From Cohnella hashimotonis (GTDB lineage Bacteria > Bacillota > Bacilli > Paenibacillales > Paenibacillaceae): 64,000 nucleotides of DNA. The notes under the pieces were generated by a model. That model was not told where the DNA came from and ran no database searches. It was given only the letters and a program-made list of their open reading frames with translations. The translations under genes were made by a program, and so were the position numbers. Shown here in pieces: positions 25,613 through 34,685 of the stretch. Numbering within the stretch: the first letter of the stretch is position 1; each line of letters begins with the position of its first letter. The DNA lies in the NCBI RefSeq assembly GCF_030014955.1, contig NZ_JAGRPV010000001.1, positions 5,890,001-5,954,000 of the forward strand, given 5' to 3'.

Positions 25613-28195
25613 TCACTCGGTAGGGGTATTCATCGCTTTAACGCTCCAGCGCCGGTCCTGAGGCAAAATGTCCGCGAAGCGACGACGGACGGTCTCGCCG
25701 GGAAAAATGAGAAATCCGTCTTCCAGCGGCCGGACAACCGGGTGGTTGCCGCCGTCTTCAGGCGTCGTGCCGCTAATCCTCACCCATAGAGCGACCGTCT
25801 CTCCCGTATTACGGACTGCGACAGTCGTTCCGCCGTCTTCCTCTTTCGTCTCCCATTCCAGGGAAGTCGCAGGCAAAGAAAGAAAGGCTTGCAGCGGCGG
25901 CTCCTCGTCCCGTTCCTTGACGGCGAAGGCATATTCGTTGTCCGCCAACGCCCGCCGATCCGCGGCGCCGATCGCGCCAAGCGTGACGAATACGGCGGCA
26001 GCCCGGGGAATCTGAAATTCAACGGTGCCGGCAAAAGCGGTCGGGTTCGTCATATTGCGCAGCGAATAGGAGCCTTCGGATAGGATGCCGCCTTTCTCGT
26101 CCCTTGCCGCCCATGCCACCGTGAGATCGTCCGCCTTCCTGCCATCTGCCGTTACGTAGATCGATCCTCTAAACGTATCGCCTGGCCGATAGGAAATGCC
26201 GTCATACTGAAGCGAGACGTGCAAATTGCGATTCGCCTTTGCCACCCAGCTATAAGCTAGCTTCGGGTTGCCGTAGTAGTCGATCGCACTCGTGCAGGAT
26301 ACGTTCGGATACGGTTCGTTCAGCTGCCACAGCAGGCTTCCGCTGCAGTGCGGCGCCCGCCTGCGGTTCGCTTCGACGGCGTACCGGATGCCTTCCGCCT
26401 GCAGCCACTGCGACGCCATGACCATCCGTTCGAACGTACCGAAATTCGAGCCGAACAGGCTTTGCAGCTGGTCGTCCATATTCCAGTATTCATAGCCATG
26501 CAACAACCACTCCACCGACCCTGCATGCCCGGCTTCCATCCGATGCGCCGGCATGAAGCGTGCTATGCTTTCGATCGAAGCAAAGCCGTCCCCGCCATAT
26601 TCGCTGTGCAGCAGCGCATCGCTCCGGTTATACAGCCGGTAATGCCCGGTCTCCCCCGCATATTTCCACGGTCCGTGCACGTCGTACATCTTGTCTTTGC
26701 CGGCGTGGGCCTCTTCCAGGAAAAAAGTCGGGCCTGTAGGCGAAGTGGGCAGGTAAAGCCTGGTCTCGTCGAGGTCGGATACCAGATCCCGAAGCAGGCG
26801 CAGGTTCGTCTGCCTGTCGGTGAGCGGCACCATCTGGCTGTCCAGATGCCCGCCCTCCGTCAACTCGTTGCCGCCGCACCAGATGGTCAGGGACGGATGA
26901 TTGCGTTTGTCGCGAATGACCTGCCGCATCGTATGCGAGACGGTATGGAGAAAGGCGGGGCTTGCGGACGGCTCATTATTGAAGCCCGAGCTGGACTGCA
27001 TCATCTCCTGCCAGACGAGAATGCCCGCTTCGTCGCACAGCCTGTAAAAGAAGTCCTTCTCGATCAGACCGCCGCCCCACACGCGAAGCATGTTGACGTT
27101 GGCCCGTTTGGACAGCGCGATCAGGTGCCGTACCTGGTCCTCGCGATCCCTGCCGTACAGCTGATCGGCGGGCACCCAGTTCCATCCCTTGATATAGATC
27201 GGCTCTCCGTTCACGGCCACCGTGAACGCCAGCGCATCGGAGGGAGCGCCGGGGTTGGCGCGGAACGACAGCGTGCGGAAGCCGATATGGCACTCATGAT
27301 CGTCGGAGGAGCAATACCCGCCTTCAGAATCGTCGACCTCAAGCCGCAGGTTCAGCCGATACAGCGGCTGCTCTCCATAACCGTTGGGCCACCACAGCCG
27401 CGCATCCGGAACCGTAATTCGCTGCCTGACCGTCTGCAAGCCGGGAACCGCTTCACCTTCATAGCTGGCCGCCCCGGCGATCCGGCCGCCAGGTTCGTAC
27501 AGCTCGGCCGTTAGCCGGAACCGTCCCGACCGTACGCTGTCGATCGCGGCGCTCACCGTCGCTTCGCCGCTTCCGTCCGCCCCGGGAACCGCTTTGACCC
27601 TGACGTTGTCGAAGCGGCTCCATTCCGATATTTGCAGGCTGACGCCCTTCCAGAGTCCGATATGCACCAGCCTCGGGCAGAAATCCCACCTGTAGCCGAA
27701 CCTGCTTTTCAGATGGTCCACCTGCTGCGTGTAGCCGAGCTGCGCCACCCCGTCCGGCGATCGCTCCACGACCACGACCAGCGTATTGCGCTCGCCGTAC
27801 CGCAGCGATGCCGACAGATCGAATTGGCCGGGAACGAACATCCCCGTATGACTGCCTATTCGCTCGCCGTTAAGCAGCACCTGCGCCGAATGATCGACGC
27901 CCTCGAGCACCAGCGCGATCCGTTTGCCCTTCCACGACGCTTCGGAGGTAAAAGAAGTTCTGTACAGCCAATCCCGCTGGTTCACCCATTCGCATGCCGG
28001 CGCGTTCGCGCCATAATACGGGTCGGGCAAGTAACCCGCGCGGTGCAAATCCCAATGGACGCTTCCCGGCACTTCGGCCGGAATCCAGGGGACGATCCCC
28101 TTGAGCTGCACGCCCACTTCCATGCTTCGCCCGAATGCCCAGAAGCCGGGGTACGATCCGGTCAATTCCCAATTTTCCGTCAGATCGATGCGCAT
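25613..28195 (-). CDS. Beta-mannosidase (GH2)
   Basis: An 860-residue cytosolic glycoside hydrolase family 2 enzyme of the beta-mannosidase type. It has an N-terminal sandwich domain (WIPAEVPGSVHWDLHRAG, WLYRTSF), an immunoglobulin-like domain (LWWPNGYGEQPLY), and a barrel. The predicted acid/base is Glu444 in WCGGNELTEGG and the nucleophile Glu532 in LLHSEYGG; FRVWGGGLIE-type residues line the barrel at 372. It removes terminal beta-mannose, as in the Man-beta-1,4-GlcNAc core of N-glycans or in beta-mannan fragments. Only three bases separate it from the alpha-mannosidase gene upstream, which together suggests complete trimming of a glycan containing both linkages. Confidence 0.92.
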   Translation of the reverse strand: MRIDLTENWELTGSYPGFWAFGRSMEVGVQLKGIVPWIPAEVPGSVHWDLHRAGYLPDPYYGANAPACEWVNQRDWLYRTSFTSEASWKGKRIALVLEGVDHSAQVLLNGERIGSHTGMFVPGQFDLSASLRYGERNTLVVVVERSPDGVAQLGYTQQVDHLKSRFGYRWDFCPRLVHIGLWKGVSLQISEWSRFDNVRVKAVPGADGSGEATVSAAIDSVRSGRFRLTAELYEPGGRIAGAASYEGEAVPGLQTVRQRITVPDARLWWPNGYGEQPLYRLNLRLEVDDSEGGYCSSDDHECHIGFRTLSFRANPGAPSDALAFTVAVNGEPIYIKGWNWVPADQLYGRDREDQVRHLIALSKRANVNMLRVWGGGLIEKDFFYRLCDEAGILVWQEMMQSSSGFNNEPSASPAFLHTVSHTMRQVIRDKRNHPSLTIWCGGNELTEGGHLDSQMVPLTDRQTNLRLLRDLVSDLDETRLYLPTSPTGPTFFLEEAHAGKDKMYDVHGPWKYAGETGHYRLYNRSDALLHSEYGGDGFASIESIARFMPAHRMEAGHAGSVEWLLHGYEYWNMDDQLQSLFGSNFGTFERMVMASQWLQAEGIRYAVEANRRRAPHCSGSLLWQLNEPYPNVSCTSAIDYYGNPKLAYSWVAKANRNLHVSLQYDGISYRPGDTFRGSIYVTADGRKADDLTVAWAARDEKGGILSEGSYSLRNMTNPTAFAGTVEFQIPRAAAVFVTLGAIGAADRRALADNEYAFAVKERDEEPPLQAFLSLPATSLEWETKEEDGGTTVAVRNTGETVALWVRISGTTPEDGGNHPVVRPLEDGFLIFPGETVRRRFADILPQDRRWSVKAMNTPTE

Positions 28196-28198
28196 CGG

Positions 28199-30973
28199 TT
28201 AACGCTCCCTATTCAGTCCAAACCATAGCTTCAAGGTTACGATTTCCTTGGGCTTCGCCGTGATGCGCAGCATGTTCCCCTGCTCGACCTGGATCGTACC
28301 GACGGTCTGCTCATCCAGATTCGTCCGCTCCGCCTTGATCACAGGGTCCGCGGGTTGAATGCTCCCGCTCGATTCGTTATTCGCGCTGTTCCACAACCGG
28401 ATGATCCAGGCGTCGGCATCGTCTTCGGCCCGCTTGCAGGCGCTGACGATCAGATCGGAGCCCGTCAGATTCAGGTAAGCATGCCGGGCGGGCAGGTTGC
28501 TGTCGCGTCTGTGCAGCGTTTCGAAGGCGACCGGTCCCGGCTTCCGGTTCACGGCCCGAATGCCGAGCGAAAACTGCTGCTGATCGGCGAGCAAGTCGCC
28601 CCATGAGGTGTCGGCGGGATTAAACGGCCGGAACGCATATTCGAATTCCAGTCGTCCCAGCAGTTGTCCGCCGTCGCCGCCGTCGCTCATCACCTCGTCC
28701 CTCGTGCTCCGGTATAGCGTAAGCGCCGCCGTCCGCGTCCGGTCGTTGCGCAGCTGCGCTTCATAAAGCCCCTTGCTGTAAATTGCGAATCCATGCCGTT
28801 CGCTCCGAATGGCCAGCAGCCCGTTCGAAGGCACGATCCCGCTGTCCTTCTCGATATGACGGCTATAATCCGGCAGCTGTACGCTTCGCTCGACGAGATC
28901 GAACGGTGTGCCCGTATAATAACGGTCGCTGTCTACGCGCGTCGGGAACAGCAGCTTGAGGCGGTGGTCGCGTACGCCGTTATCGACGACCGTGCGGCAG
29001 CGGATGACCGTGTCGTCCTTGCGCAGCGTGATATAGGTCGTGACCGGCAGGCCGATCCGCTTGTCCGAGCGCTTCGTTCGGTCCGAAGCGATCTCTTCCG
29101 GCACTTCCAGCTGCAGCGCCAGGCGCAGACAGGTTTCCAGCGGCCCGTCGTGCACGATGGACACCGACGCGTGGCCGACCGTGGAGCTTACCGTCTCGTT
29201 GCCGACCGGCGCGATATACTGCCAGCCGTCCCCGATGTCGGCCTGATCCTCGAGGGCCAGCAAACCCTCCGTTTCATAGCCGGTCTCCAGATCGCGCAGC
29301 GACAGCGTGCCGTTCGCCGCGACCTCCAGGCGAAGCTTGCCGTTTTCCCATACGTTCGGCGCTGTCTGCTGACTGCCGACATAACGCACGGGCTCCGCAG
29401 CCCGGCGGAATGCGTATTCCCCTTTGCCCGGCAGCTCCGATGCTTGCATATCGACGGTGTAGGTCGTATAACCGAACGCCGGAATGTCTCCTTTTAGCGC
29501 GACGGTGATCCTGTCGACCTGCTCCCCGCGCGGAATATCGCGATAGGGACGCCATCTTCTCATGCTTTGCTTCTTCACGCCGACGACCTGGAATGGCACC
29601 GCTTCGCCTTTCGAATCCAACAATCGGAAATTCGTGCCGCCGATCTGCGGAGAGATGGCGGGCACGGCCGAATTGAGCGGCAGCTCCAATTCGACTTGAA
29701 CCACGCCGTCTACCGGGCGCTGCGACGAATTGAACAGCACGACGGCGTGCCGGCCCTCCAATGCGGACTCCGCGATATGCCCCGACACATAATTGAACGC
29801 TTCGGTCAGCATGCCTTCCCCGAGCGAACGGCTCTGGGCAAAGCGATACAGCATATCCTCGTGCACCGGCGTGATCGAGCATCCGCATATCGAGTCGTGC
29901 GGATGGTTCTCAAGCAAATGCTTCCAGGCTTGATCGAGAAAGGCTTTCGGGTAAGGGCGGCCTTCCCGCGACGCAAACGAGCTCCACGGCTCCGCCCACC
30001 CGGTCAGCAAGTTCTCGCAGTGCTGATTGTGCTGCTTGAGATGAACGCGGGACGAAAGAACGTTCGCCAGCACCATGTTATTGACGCCATTATAGCCGGG
30101 CATGCGCTGCTCGCCCTTGAACACTTCAAGCTCGCCGATCCGGGCGCGCAGCGCTGCGACATAATCTTCGATCGTGCTATGCGCCCACGCCACGCCCGGC
30201 GTCCTTTCGTTTAACCGCCCGAGCATCCATCCCAGGTTCGGTTCGATCTCGATATGATCGCAGCCGTCGAGACTGAGGGCAATGTCCGTCGTCGCGCGTT
30301 TAGCCTTGTAGTCGAGCATCGCTTCGGCGCGCTCGATCAGCTCTTCCTCCTCGTACTGAAATCCCCGGTCCACGAACGGCCAGCGCAGAAAGAAGTAAAA
30401 GTCGCTGTACGATCGGTCTTCGTCCAGCTTCAAGCCAAGCAATCGGCTGCCGTCGGCGCCTTCCCACCACAATTCCGCAGGATCCGCGTTGCCGTAAAAG
30501 CCGCGGAACAAAACCGCATTATCGATGCCGAACCCTTGGAAAATTTGCGGCATCTGGCTGTTGTGCCCGAAAATATCGTTCACGTAGCCCGACTTCATCG
30601 GCTCGAACCCCATCTGACGCGATTGCCGGAAGCCGGTCAGCAAGTTGCGCACAAGCGACTCCCCGCTCACGAGAAATTCGTCCGGCATCACGTACCAAGG
30701 TCCCGCGGTCAATCTGCCCTCCCGCAAATGCTTCAACAGCTCTTCTTTTCGTTCCGGGCGTATTTGCAGGTAATCCTCGATCATGATCGTCTGGCCGTCC
30801 AGCATGAAGTGACGATAAGAGGCGTCCTCCCGCAGACGTTCCAGTAATTCATCCATCATATAGACGAGCCGCGTTCGGAAGCTTTGGTAGTCCTGGTACC
30901 ATTCCCTGTCCCAGTGCGTATGAGAGACGACGAATACTTTGCCGAGCTGCTTGCTCTGTTGCTGTAGGGTCAT
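28199..30973 (-). CDS. Alpha-mannosidase (GH38)
   Basis: A 924-residue cytosolic family 38 alpha-mannosidase. The zinc-binding start VVSHTHWDREW (His18, His20 region, Asp22) and the nucleophile Asp133 in GYVNDIFGHNSQMPQ are intact, and the SLDGCDHIEIEP segment supplies further metal or active-site residues. Helical and beta-sandwich C-terminal domains follow. Size and motifs are like Bacillales and streptococcal enzymes acting on alpha-1,3/1,6/1,2-mannose. It follows the binding-protein gene by 23 bases and precedes the beta-mannosidase by three. Presence of both enzymes behind an oligosaccharide importer argues for intracellular dismantling of an imported mannosyl oligosaccharide. Confidence 0.94.
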   Translation of the reverse strand: MTLQQQSKQLGKVFVVSHTHWDREWYQDYQSFRTRLVYMMDELLERLREDASYRHFMLDGQTIMIEDYLQIRPERKEELLKHLREGRLTAGPWYVMPDEFLVSGESLVRNLLTGFRQSRQMGFEPMKSGYVNDIFGHNSQMPQIFQGFGIDNAVLFRGFYGNADPAELWWEGADGSRLLGLKLDEDRSYSDFYFFLRWPFVDRGFQYEEEELIERAEAMLDYKAKRATTDIALSLDGCDHIEIEPNLGWMLGRLNERTPGVAWAHSTIEDYVAALRARIGELEVFKGEQRMPGYNGVNNMVLANVLSSRVHLKQHNQHCENLLTGWAEPWSSFASREGRPYPKAFLDQAWKHLLENHPHDSICGCSITPVHEDMLYRFAQSRSLGEGMLTEAFNYVSGHIAESALEGRHAVVLFNSSQRPVDGVVQVELELPLNSAVPAISPQIGGTNFRLLDSKGEAVPFQVVGVKKQSMRRWRPYRDIPRGEQVDRITVALKGDIPAFGYTTYTVDMQASELPGKGEYAFRRAAEPVRYVGSQQTAPNVWENGKLRLEVAANGTLSLRDLETGYETEGLLALEDQADIGDGWQYIAPVGNETVSSTVGHASVSIVHDGPLETCLRLALQLEVPEEIASDRTKRSDKRIGLPVTTYITLRKDDTVIRCRTVVDNGVRDHRLKLLFPTRVDSDRYYTGTPFDLVERSVQLPDYSRHIEKDSGIVPSNGLLAIRSERHGFAIYSKGLYEAQLRNDRTRTAALTLYRSTRDEVMSDGGDGGQLLGRLEFEYAFRPFNPADTSWGDLLADQQQFSLGIRAVNRKPGPVAFETLHRRDSNLPARHAYLNLTGSDLIVSACKRAEDDADAWIIRLWNSANNESSGSIQPADPVIKAERTNLDEQTVGTIQVEQGNMLRITAKPKEIVTLKLWFGLNRER

Positions 30974-30996
30974 TCTCCGTATTCTCCTATCCTCTT

Positions 30997-32598
30997 TTAA
31001 TACTTGGGCTTCGTTTTATTTTTCTGAAGCTCGTTGACTTCGTCGACGATCTTCTGTCCGCCGGCCTTCAAATACTTGTCGATGGCCGTATCCCATTCCT
31101 GCTCCGTCACTTTGTCGTTGATAATCGCGCCGTCGACGACCGATTGCAGGTAATCGGTGTACAGCTGCGCGCCCTGCTCGACTTCAAGCGGAGAAAAGAC
31201 GGTCGGATTGCGGTATTCCGGATATTGAACGGCATTGTACGCCTCGAACTTGGCTTTGGCATCCGCGAAGGCTTCGCCGACGCCGGAGCCCTCATAAGTC
31301 GCTTCGATCGTATCCCAATCCAGCGCTTCGGACATCGGCTGCAGGAACTTCAGCGGCTCGATCTGACCGGTTTTATAATCCGCTTCCTTCTCGTCTTCTC
31401 CCAGCAGCACCTTCTTGCCGTCTACCACGTTGTAGGTCTTGCCTTCGACGCCGTATCTTCTAAAATCGCTGCCTTCCGTAAGCGTCCAGTTGAGCACGCG
31501 GAAGAATCCGTCCGGATCGGACATTTTCGCGTTCACGTACATGCCTCTGTCCCAAGCCCCGAACGGGCGAATGCCGCCCATCGCGCCGTCCGGGCCTTCC
31601 AGCGGCGGGAGAATGCCGATCTTCGCTTCCGGATGCGTCTTCTTCAAGGTCGAGTAGATCTCCGGACCGTAACCCCAGTTGATGCCGAGCACCGCCGCCT
31701 GGCCGGAAGTGAACTTTTGCTTGGCATGATCCCAGTTTTTCGCCATCAGAAATTCCTTGTCCAGCAGTCCCTTGGCTCTCAGGTCTTTCAAGTAAAAATA
31801 GTATTCCTTCATCTCTTTCGTCAGATAGAAAGGAACGATCGTATTCGGATTTTCTTTGTCCTCTCCGGTGGCCGGTCCCCAGCCGAAATGCGTGAAGCCG
31901 AAGGAGGTCGACAGCGCGCCGAGTCCCCAGATCGTATCCTGGGCGGTCAGCGGAATCATCTTGGCGTCGCTTTGCTTGATTTTGGCCAAGGCATCTTCCA
32001 GCTCTTTAACCGTCTTCGGTTCCGGAATGCCGAGCTTCTCGAAGATGTCCTGGCGATAGTACATAAAGATCGGAATGAGCGGATTGGATACATTGGGAAT
32101 AAAATAAATATTGCCTTTGTCGTCCGTCAGCGTATCCCATACCGATTGCGGCACGGCTTCCTTGATGGCGGGGTATTTATCGAGGTATTCGTTAATTCGC
32201 AAGAAGGCGCCCTGGTCCTGCATATCCTTGAACTTCTTGTCCGTCGGCCCCGCTGCCCAGAACACGTCGGGAATGTCGCCGGAAGCGATGACGGTCATGA
32301 TTTTCTGGTCGTATTCGGTTACGGGTATGATCTGTACGTCGATTTTCGCATTGGCTTTCTCGAACATCTCTTTTTCGTAGGCTCCGCCTTTCGTATAGGT
32401 GGCCGCCCCCCACACCGGCCGGACATAACTGAACTTGGCCGACTCTTCTTTACTTCCCGCAGTCGCGCTTGCCGTCTGACTTCCTCCCTGCGTCGAGCTC
32501 GATTCGCTTGCTTTTCCGTTTTCTTTGTTGCCCGAGCAAGCCGCCAGCATGGTCGCAATCATCGTCAAGACAAGCAGTATAATTCCGCGCTTACGCAT
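30997..32598 (-). CDS. Extracellular sugar-binding lipoprotein of ABC transporter
   Basis: A 533-residue substrate-binding lipoprotein. The ATG at 32598 has GAAGGGGTG seven bases upstream; an in-frame TTG earlier lacks a site. Signal peptide MRKRGIILLVLTMIATMLAAC gives a lipid-anchored Cys, then a Ser/Thr/Gln linker. The mature protein shows the LplA/YtcQ pattern, with TKGGAYEKEMFEKANAKID, MYYRQDIFEKLGIPEPKT and NWTLTEGSDFRRYGVEGKT. It binds oligosaccharides for the two permeases encoded just upstream. The next gene is the GH38 enzyme, so the bound ligand is likely a mannosyl oligosaccharide. Confidence 0.92.
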   Translation of the reverse strand: MRKRGIILLVLTMIATMLAACSGNKENGKASESSSTQGGSQTASATAGSKEESAKFSYVRPVWGAATYTKGGAYEKEMFEKANAKIDVQIIPVTEYDQKIMTVIASGDIPDVFWAAGPTDKKFKDMQDQGAFLRINEYLDKYPAIKEAVPQSVWDTLTDDKGNIYFIPNVSNPLIPIFMYYRQDIFEKLGIPEPKTVKELEDALAKIKQSDAKMIPLTAQDTIWGLGALSTSFGFTHFGWGPATGEDKENPNTIVPFYLTKEMKEYYFYLKDLRAKGLLDKEFLMAKNWDHAKQKFTSGQAAVLGINWGYGPEIYSTLKKTHPEAKIGILPPLEGPDGAMGGIRPFGAWDRGMYVNAKMSDPDGFFRVLNWTLTEGSDFRRYGVEGKTYNVVDGKKVLLGEDEKEADYKTGQIEPLKFLQPMSEALDWDTIEATYEGSGVGEAFADAKAKFEAYNAVQYPEYRNPTVFSPLEVEQGAQLYTDYLQSVVDGAIINDKVTEQEWDTAIDKYLKAGGQKIVDEVNELQKNKTKPKY

Positions 32599-32659
32599 TG
32601 CACGACACCCCTTCGCCAATTGTTTTATATGAAAAATCCTGACGGATCTCCCAACGCAC

Positions 32660-33604
32660 TTAACCTTTCACGGAGCCCAGCATGATGCCTTTTACGAAAT
32701 ACTTCTGGAGAAACGGATAGACCAGCAGGATCGGTACGATCGAGAAAATGATGGCCGCCGCTTTGATGTTCTCGGGCGTCAGCATGATCTTGGTCGCATC
32801 TTGCCCGATTACGGCCGTTACCCCTCGCGTATTGAGGGCGTTCATATCGATGACGATGGAACGAAGCAGCACCTGAAGCGGCCATTTCGTATTGTCGTTC
32901 AGGAAAAACAAGCCGGTAAAAAAGTCGTTCCAGTGGCCCACCGCGTAGAAAAGGCCGATCGTCGCGATTGCCGGCTTCGAGAGCGGAATGATCATTTTCC
33001 ACAAGATGCCCATATCGGAAGCCCCGTCGATCCGCATGGCCTCCTCCAGCTCCTCCGGGATGCTCCAGAAGAAATTGCGCATGAGAATCAGGTTAAAAGG
33101 AACGACCATGCCCGACACGACCAGCACCCAGATGTTATTGAGCAGGTGCAGTTCCTTGAGCAGCATGTAGGTCGGGATCAGCCCTGCCCCGAACAGCATC
33201 GGGAAGATGCAGATCCATAGCAGAAATTTGTTGCCCGGCAGCGCCGTTTTGGACAGCGAGTAAGCGCCGGTTATCGTAAAGGCCAGATTGCACAGCGTTC
33301 CTGCGACCGTCGCAAAGACGGTGACGGAAAACGACTTCAGCAAGATGGAGGTCGAAAAAATATACTCGTAGGCCGCAAAGGTAAAGCTGTAAGGCATGAT
33401 CATGAGCGGGTGCTTAAAAATCGCGTCCGCCTCGCTGAACGACATGGCGAACACATTCAGAATCGGTAGCAACGTTACGAGCGCCATCGCCGTCAATGCG
33501 AGATAGATCAAGGTCTGCACCCAAACCGGATTGCGGTCCAGGCTTTTGGGGCGGTTGATGAGCGCTAATTCATTCGTTTCAGCTTGAACCGGCGGATTTA
33601 CCAC
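32660..33604 (-). CDS. ABC sugar transporter permease (YtcP/LplC type)
   Basis: A 314-residue CUT1 permease. Its N-terminus carries a 30-residue cytoplasmic extension, then six hydrophobic segments starting ALVTLLPILNVFAMSFSEAD. The ATPase-docking loop is EELEEAMRIDGASDMGI, and the protein ends in MLGSVKG, as typical of the subgroup. It overlaps the partner permease gene by seven bases and lies 61 bases before the binding-protein gene. As in the first cluster, no ATPase is encoded nearby. Confidence 0.92.
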   Translation of the reverse strand: MVNPPVQAETNELALINRPKSLDRNPVWVQTLIYLALTAMALVTLLPILNVFAMSFSEADAIFKHPLMIMPYSFTFAAYEYIFSTSILLKSFSVTVFATVAGTLCNLAFTITGAYSLSKTALPGNKFLLWICIFPMLFGAGLIPTYMLLKELHLLNNIWVLVVSGMVVPFNLILMRNFFWSIPEELEEAMRIDGASDMGILWKMIIPLSKPAIATIGLFYAVGHWNDFFTGLFFLNDNTKWPLQVLLRSIVIDMNALNTRGVTAVIGQDATKIMLTPENIKAAAIIFSIVPILLVYPFLQKYFVKGIMLGSVKG

Positions 33605-34488
33605 AGCGACTTCTCTCCTGTCCGTCGAATGATATGATTGGCCGACACGATCAAGATCGCCGCGATCACGCCTTTAAAGAGGCCTACTGCCGTGGCTAAT
33701 CCATAATTCGCTTCCAGCAATCCGACGCGGTACACGTAAGTGTCGATAATGTCCCCGACGCTATAGACCACCGGATTGGACAGGATCAGGATCTGCTCGA
33801 ATCCGGCATCCAGAATGCTTCCCAGTTGAAGAATGAGCAGCATCGCGATCATCGGCCGAATCCCCGTCAGCGTAATATGCCAAATCTGCCGGAGCTTGCT
33901 CGCCCCGTCTATTTTCGCGGCTTCGTACAGATGGGGATCGATGCCGGTCAACGCAGCCAGGTAGATGATCGCCGCCCATCCGAACTCCTTCAGGATGCCG
34001 GTGACGACGACGAGCGGACGGAACAGATCCGGGTTGGCCGACAGATTGATCGCTTCGATGCCGATCTTCTCCAGCAGCAAATTAATGATGCCGGACGGGC
34101 CGACGACATTGTAGATAATGCCTCCGAATATGACCCACGACAGAAAGTGAGGAAAATAGGCGATCGTCTGAATGCTTCGCTTGAACCACATGACGCGCAC
34201 TTCATTCAGCAGCAAGGCGAAGAGGATTGGAACGGGAAAACCGAAAATAATTCTGTAAAAGCTGATCAACACCGTATTGCGGATGAGTTCGGGGAACTTC
34301 ACGGAGGAGAACATCGTCTCGAAATTTTTCCACCCGACCCAGGGGCTATCCCCGATACCCAAAAACGGTTGAAAGTTTTTGAAGGCGATGACAACGCCGT
34401 AGAAGGGAATATAGCTGAACAAGATAAAATACAACAGCGTGGGCGTCAGCAATAAGTAAAAGTATCGCCATTTCCAAATCGTCCGCAA
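33598..34488 (-). CDS. ABC sugar transporter permease (LplB type)
   Basis: A 296-residue CUT1 permease, first gene of the glycan operon. Hydrophobic segments start at YFYLLLTPTLLYFILFSYIPFYG, followed by the subgroup motif GVVIAFKNFQPFLGI. The docking loop is LYEAAKIDGASKLRQIWHIT. Transcription probably starts from the strong promoter at 34536-34564. The order permease, permease, binding protein, GH38, GH2 and secreted protein makes a six-gene operon of about 12 kb ending at the terminator at 22465. Confidence 0.92.
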   Translation of the reverse strand: MRTIWKWRYFYLLLTPTLLYFILFSYIPFYGVVIAFKNFQPFLGIGDSPWVGWKNFETMFSSVKFPELIRNTVLISFYRIIFGFPVPILFALLLNEVRVMWFKRSIQTIAYFPHFLSWVIFGGIIYNVVGPSGIINLLLEKIGIEAINLSANPDLFRPLVVVTGILKEFGWAAIIYLAALTGIDPHLYEAAKIDGASKLRQIWHITLTGIRPMIAMLLILQLGSILDAGFEQILILSNPVVYSVGDIIDTYVYRVGLLEANYGLATAVGLFKGVIAAILIVSANHIIRRTGEKSLW

Positions 34489-34512
34489 ATGCCTTCCCCC
34501 AGACTCGAAATA

Positions 34513-34526
34513 TGTATCCGCTTTCT
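34513..34526 (-). promoter_or_regulatory. Weak cre-like box in the leader of the glycan operon
   Basis: The minus strand reads AGAAAGCGGATACA, 12 of 14 matches to TGWAANCGNTNWCA. It lies just downstream of the predicted promoter, where CcpA could block elongation. Two mismatches make this tentative. Confidence 0.35.
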
Positions 34527-34535
34527 TTCAGCAAC

Positions 34536-34567
34536 ATCATAGTATACATATTGTCTTATGTCAATAT
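34536..34567 (-). promoter_or_regulatory. Sigma-A promoter with overlapping operator, glycan operon
   Basis: The minus strand has TTGACA (34559-34564), a 17-base spacer and TATGAT (34536-34541). An inverted repeat ATATTG-N8-CAATAT (34548-34567) covers the -35 box. The plus-strand sequence TTGTCTTATGTCAATAT (34551-34567) recurs with one change at the promoter of the SLH-anchored paralogue (41185-41201). It is the best candidate binding site of the divergent GntR/LacI-type regulator. Confidence 0.75.
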
Positions 34568-34627
34568 TAATTTTGTTATATTTATATCATACATTTAACT
34601 TAGATCGAGCAATTCAGCTTATCCTGA

Positions 34628-34656
34628 TTGCGTCTGTAATAGCATAATGTTATATT
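34628..34656 (+). promoter_or_regulatory. Probable promoter of the GntR/LacI-type regulator
   Basis: TTGCGT (34628-34633), a 17-base spacer and TATATT (34651-34656) lie about 30 bases before the coding start. A second TATAAT at 34661 lacks a matching -35. Confidence 0.45.
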
Positions 34657-34685
34657 ACTTTATAATACCTTTTGACGAGAGGAAT

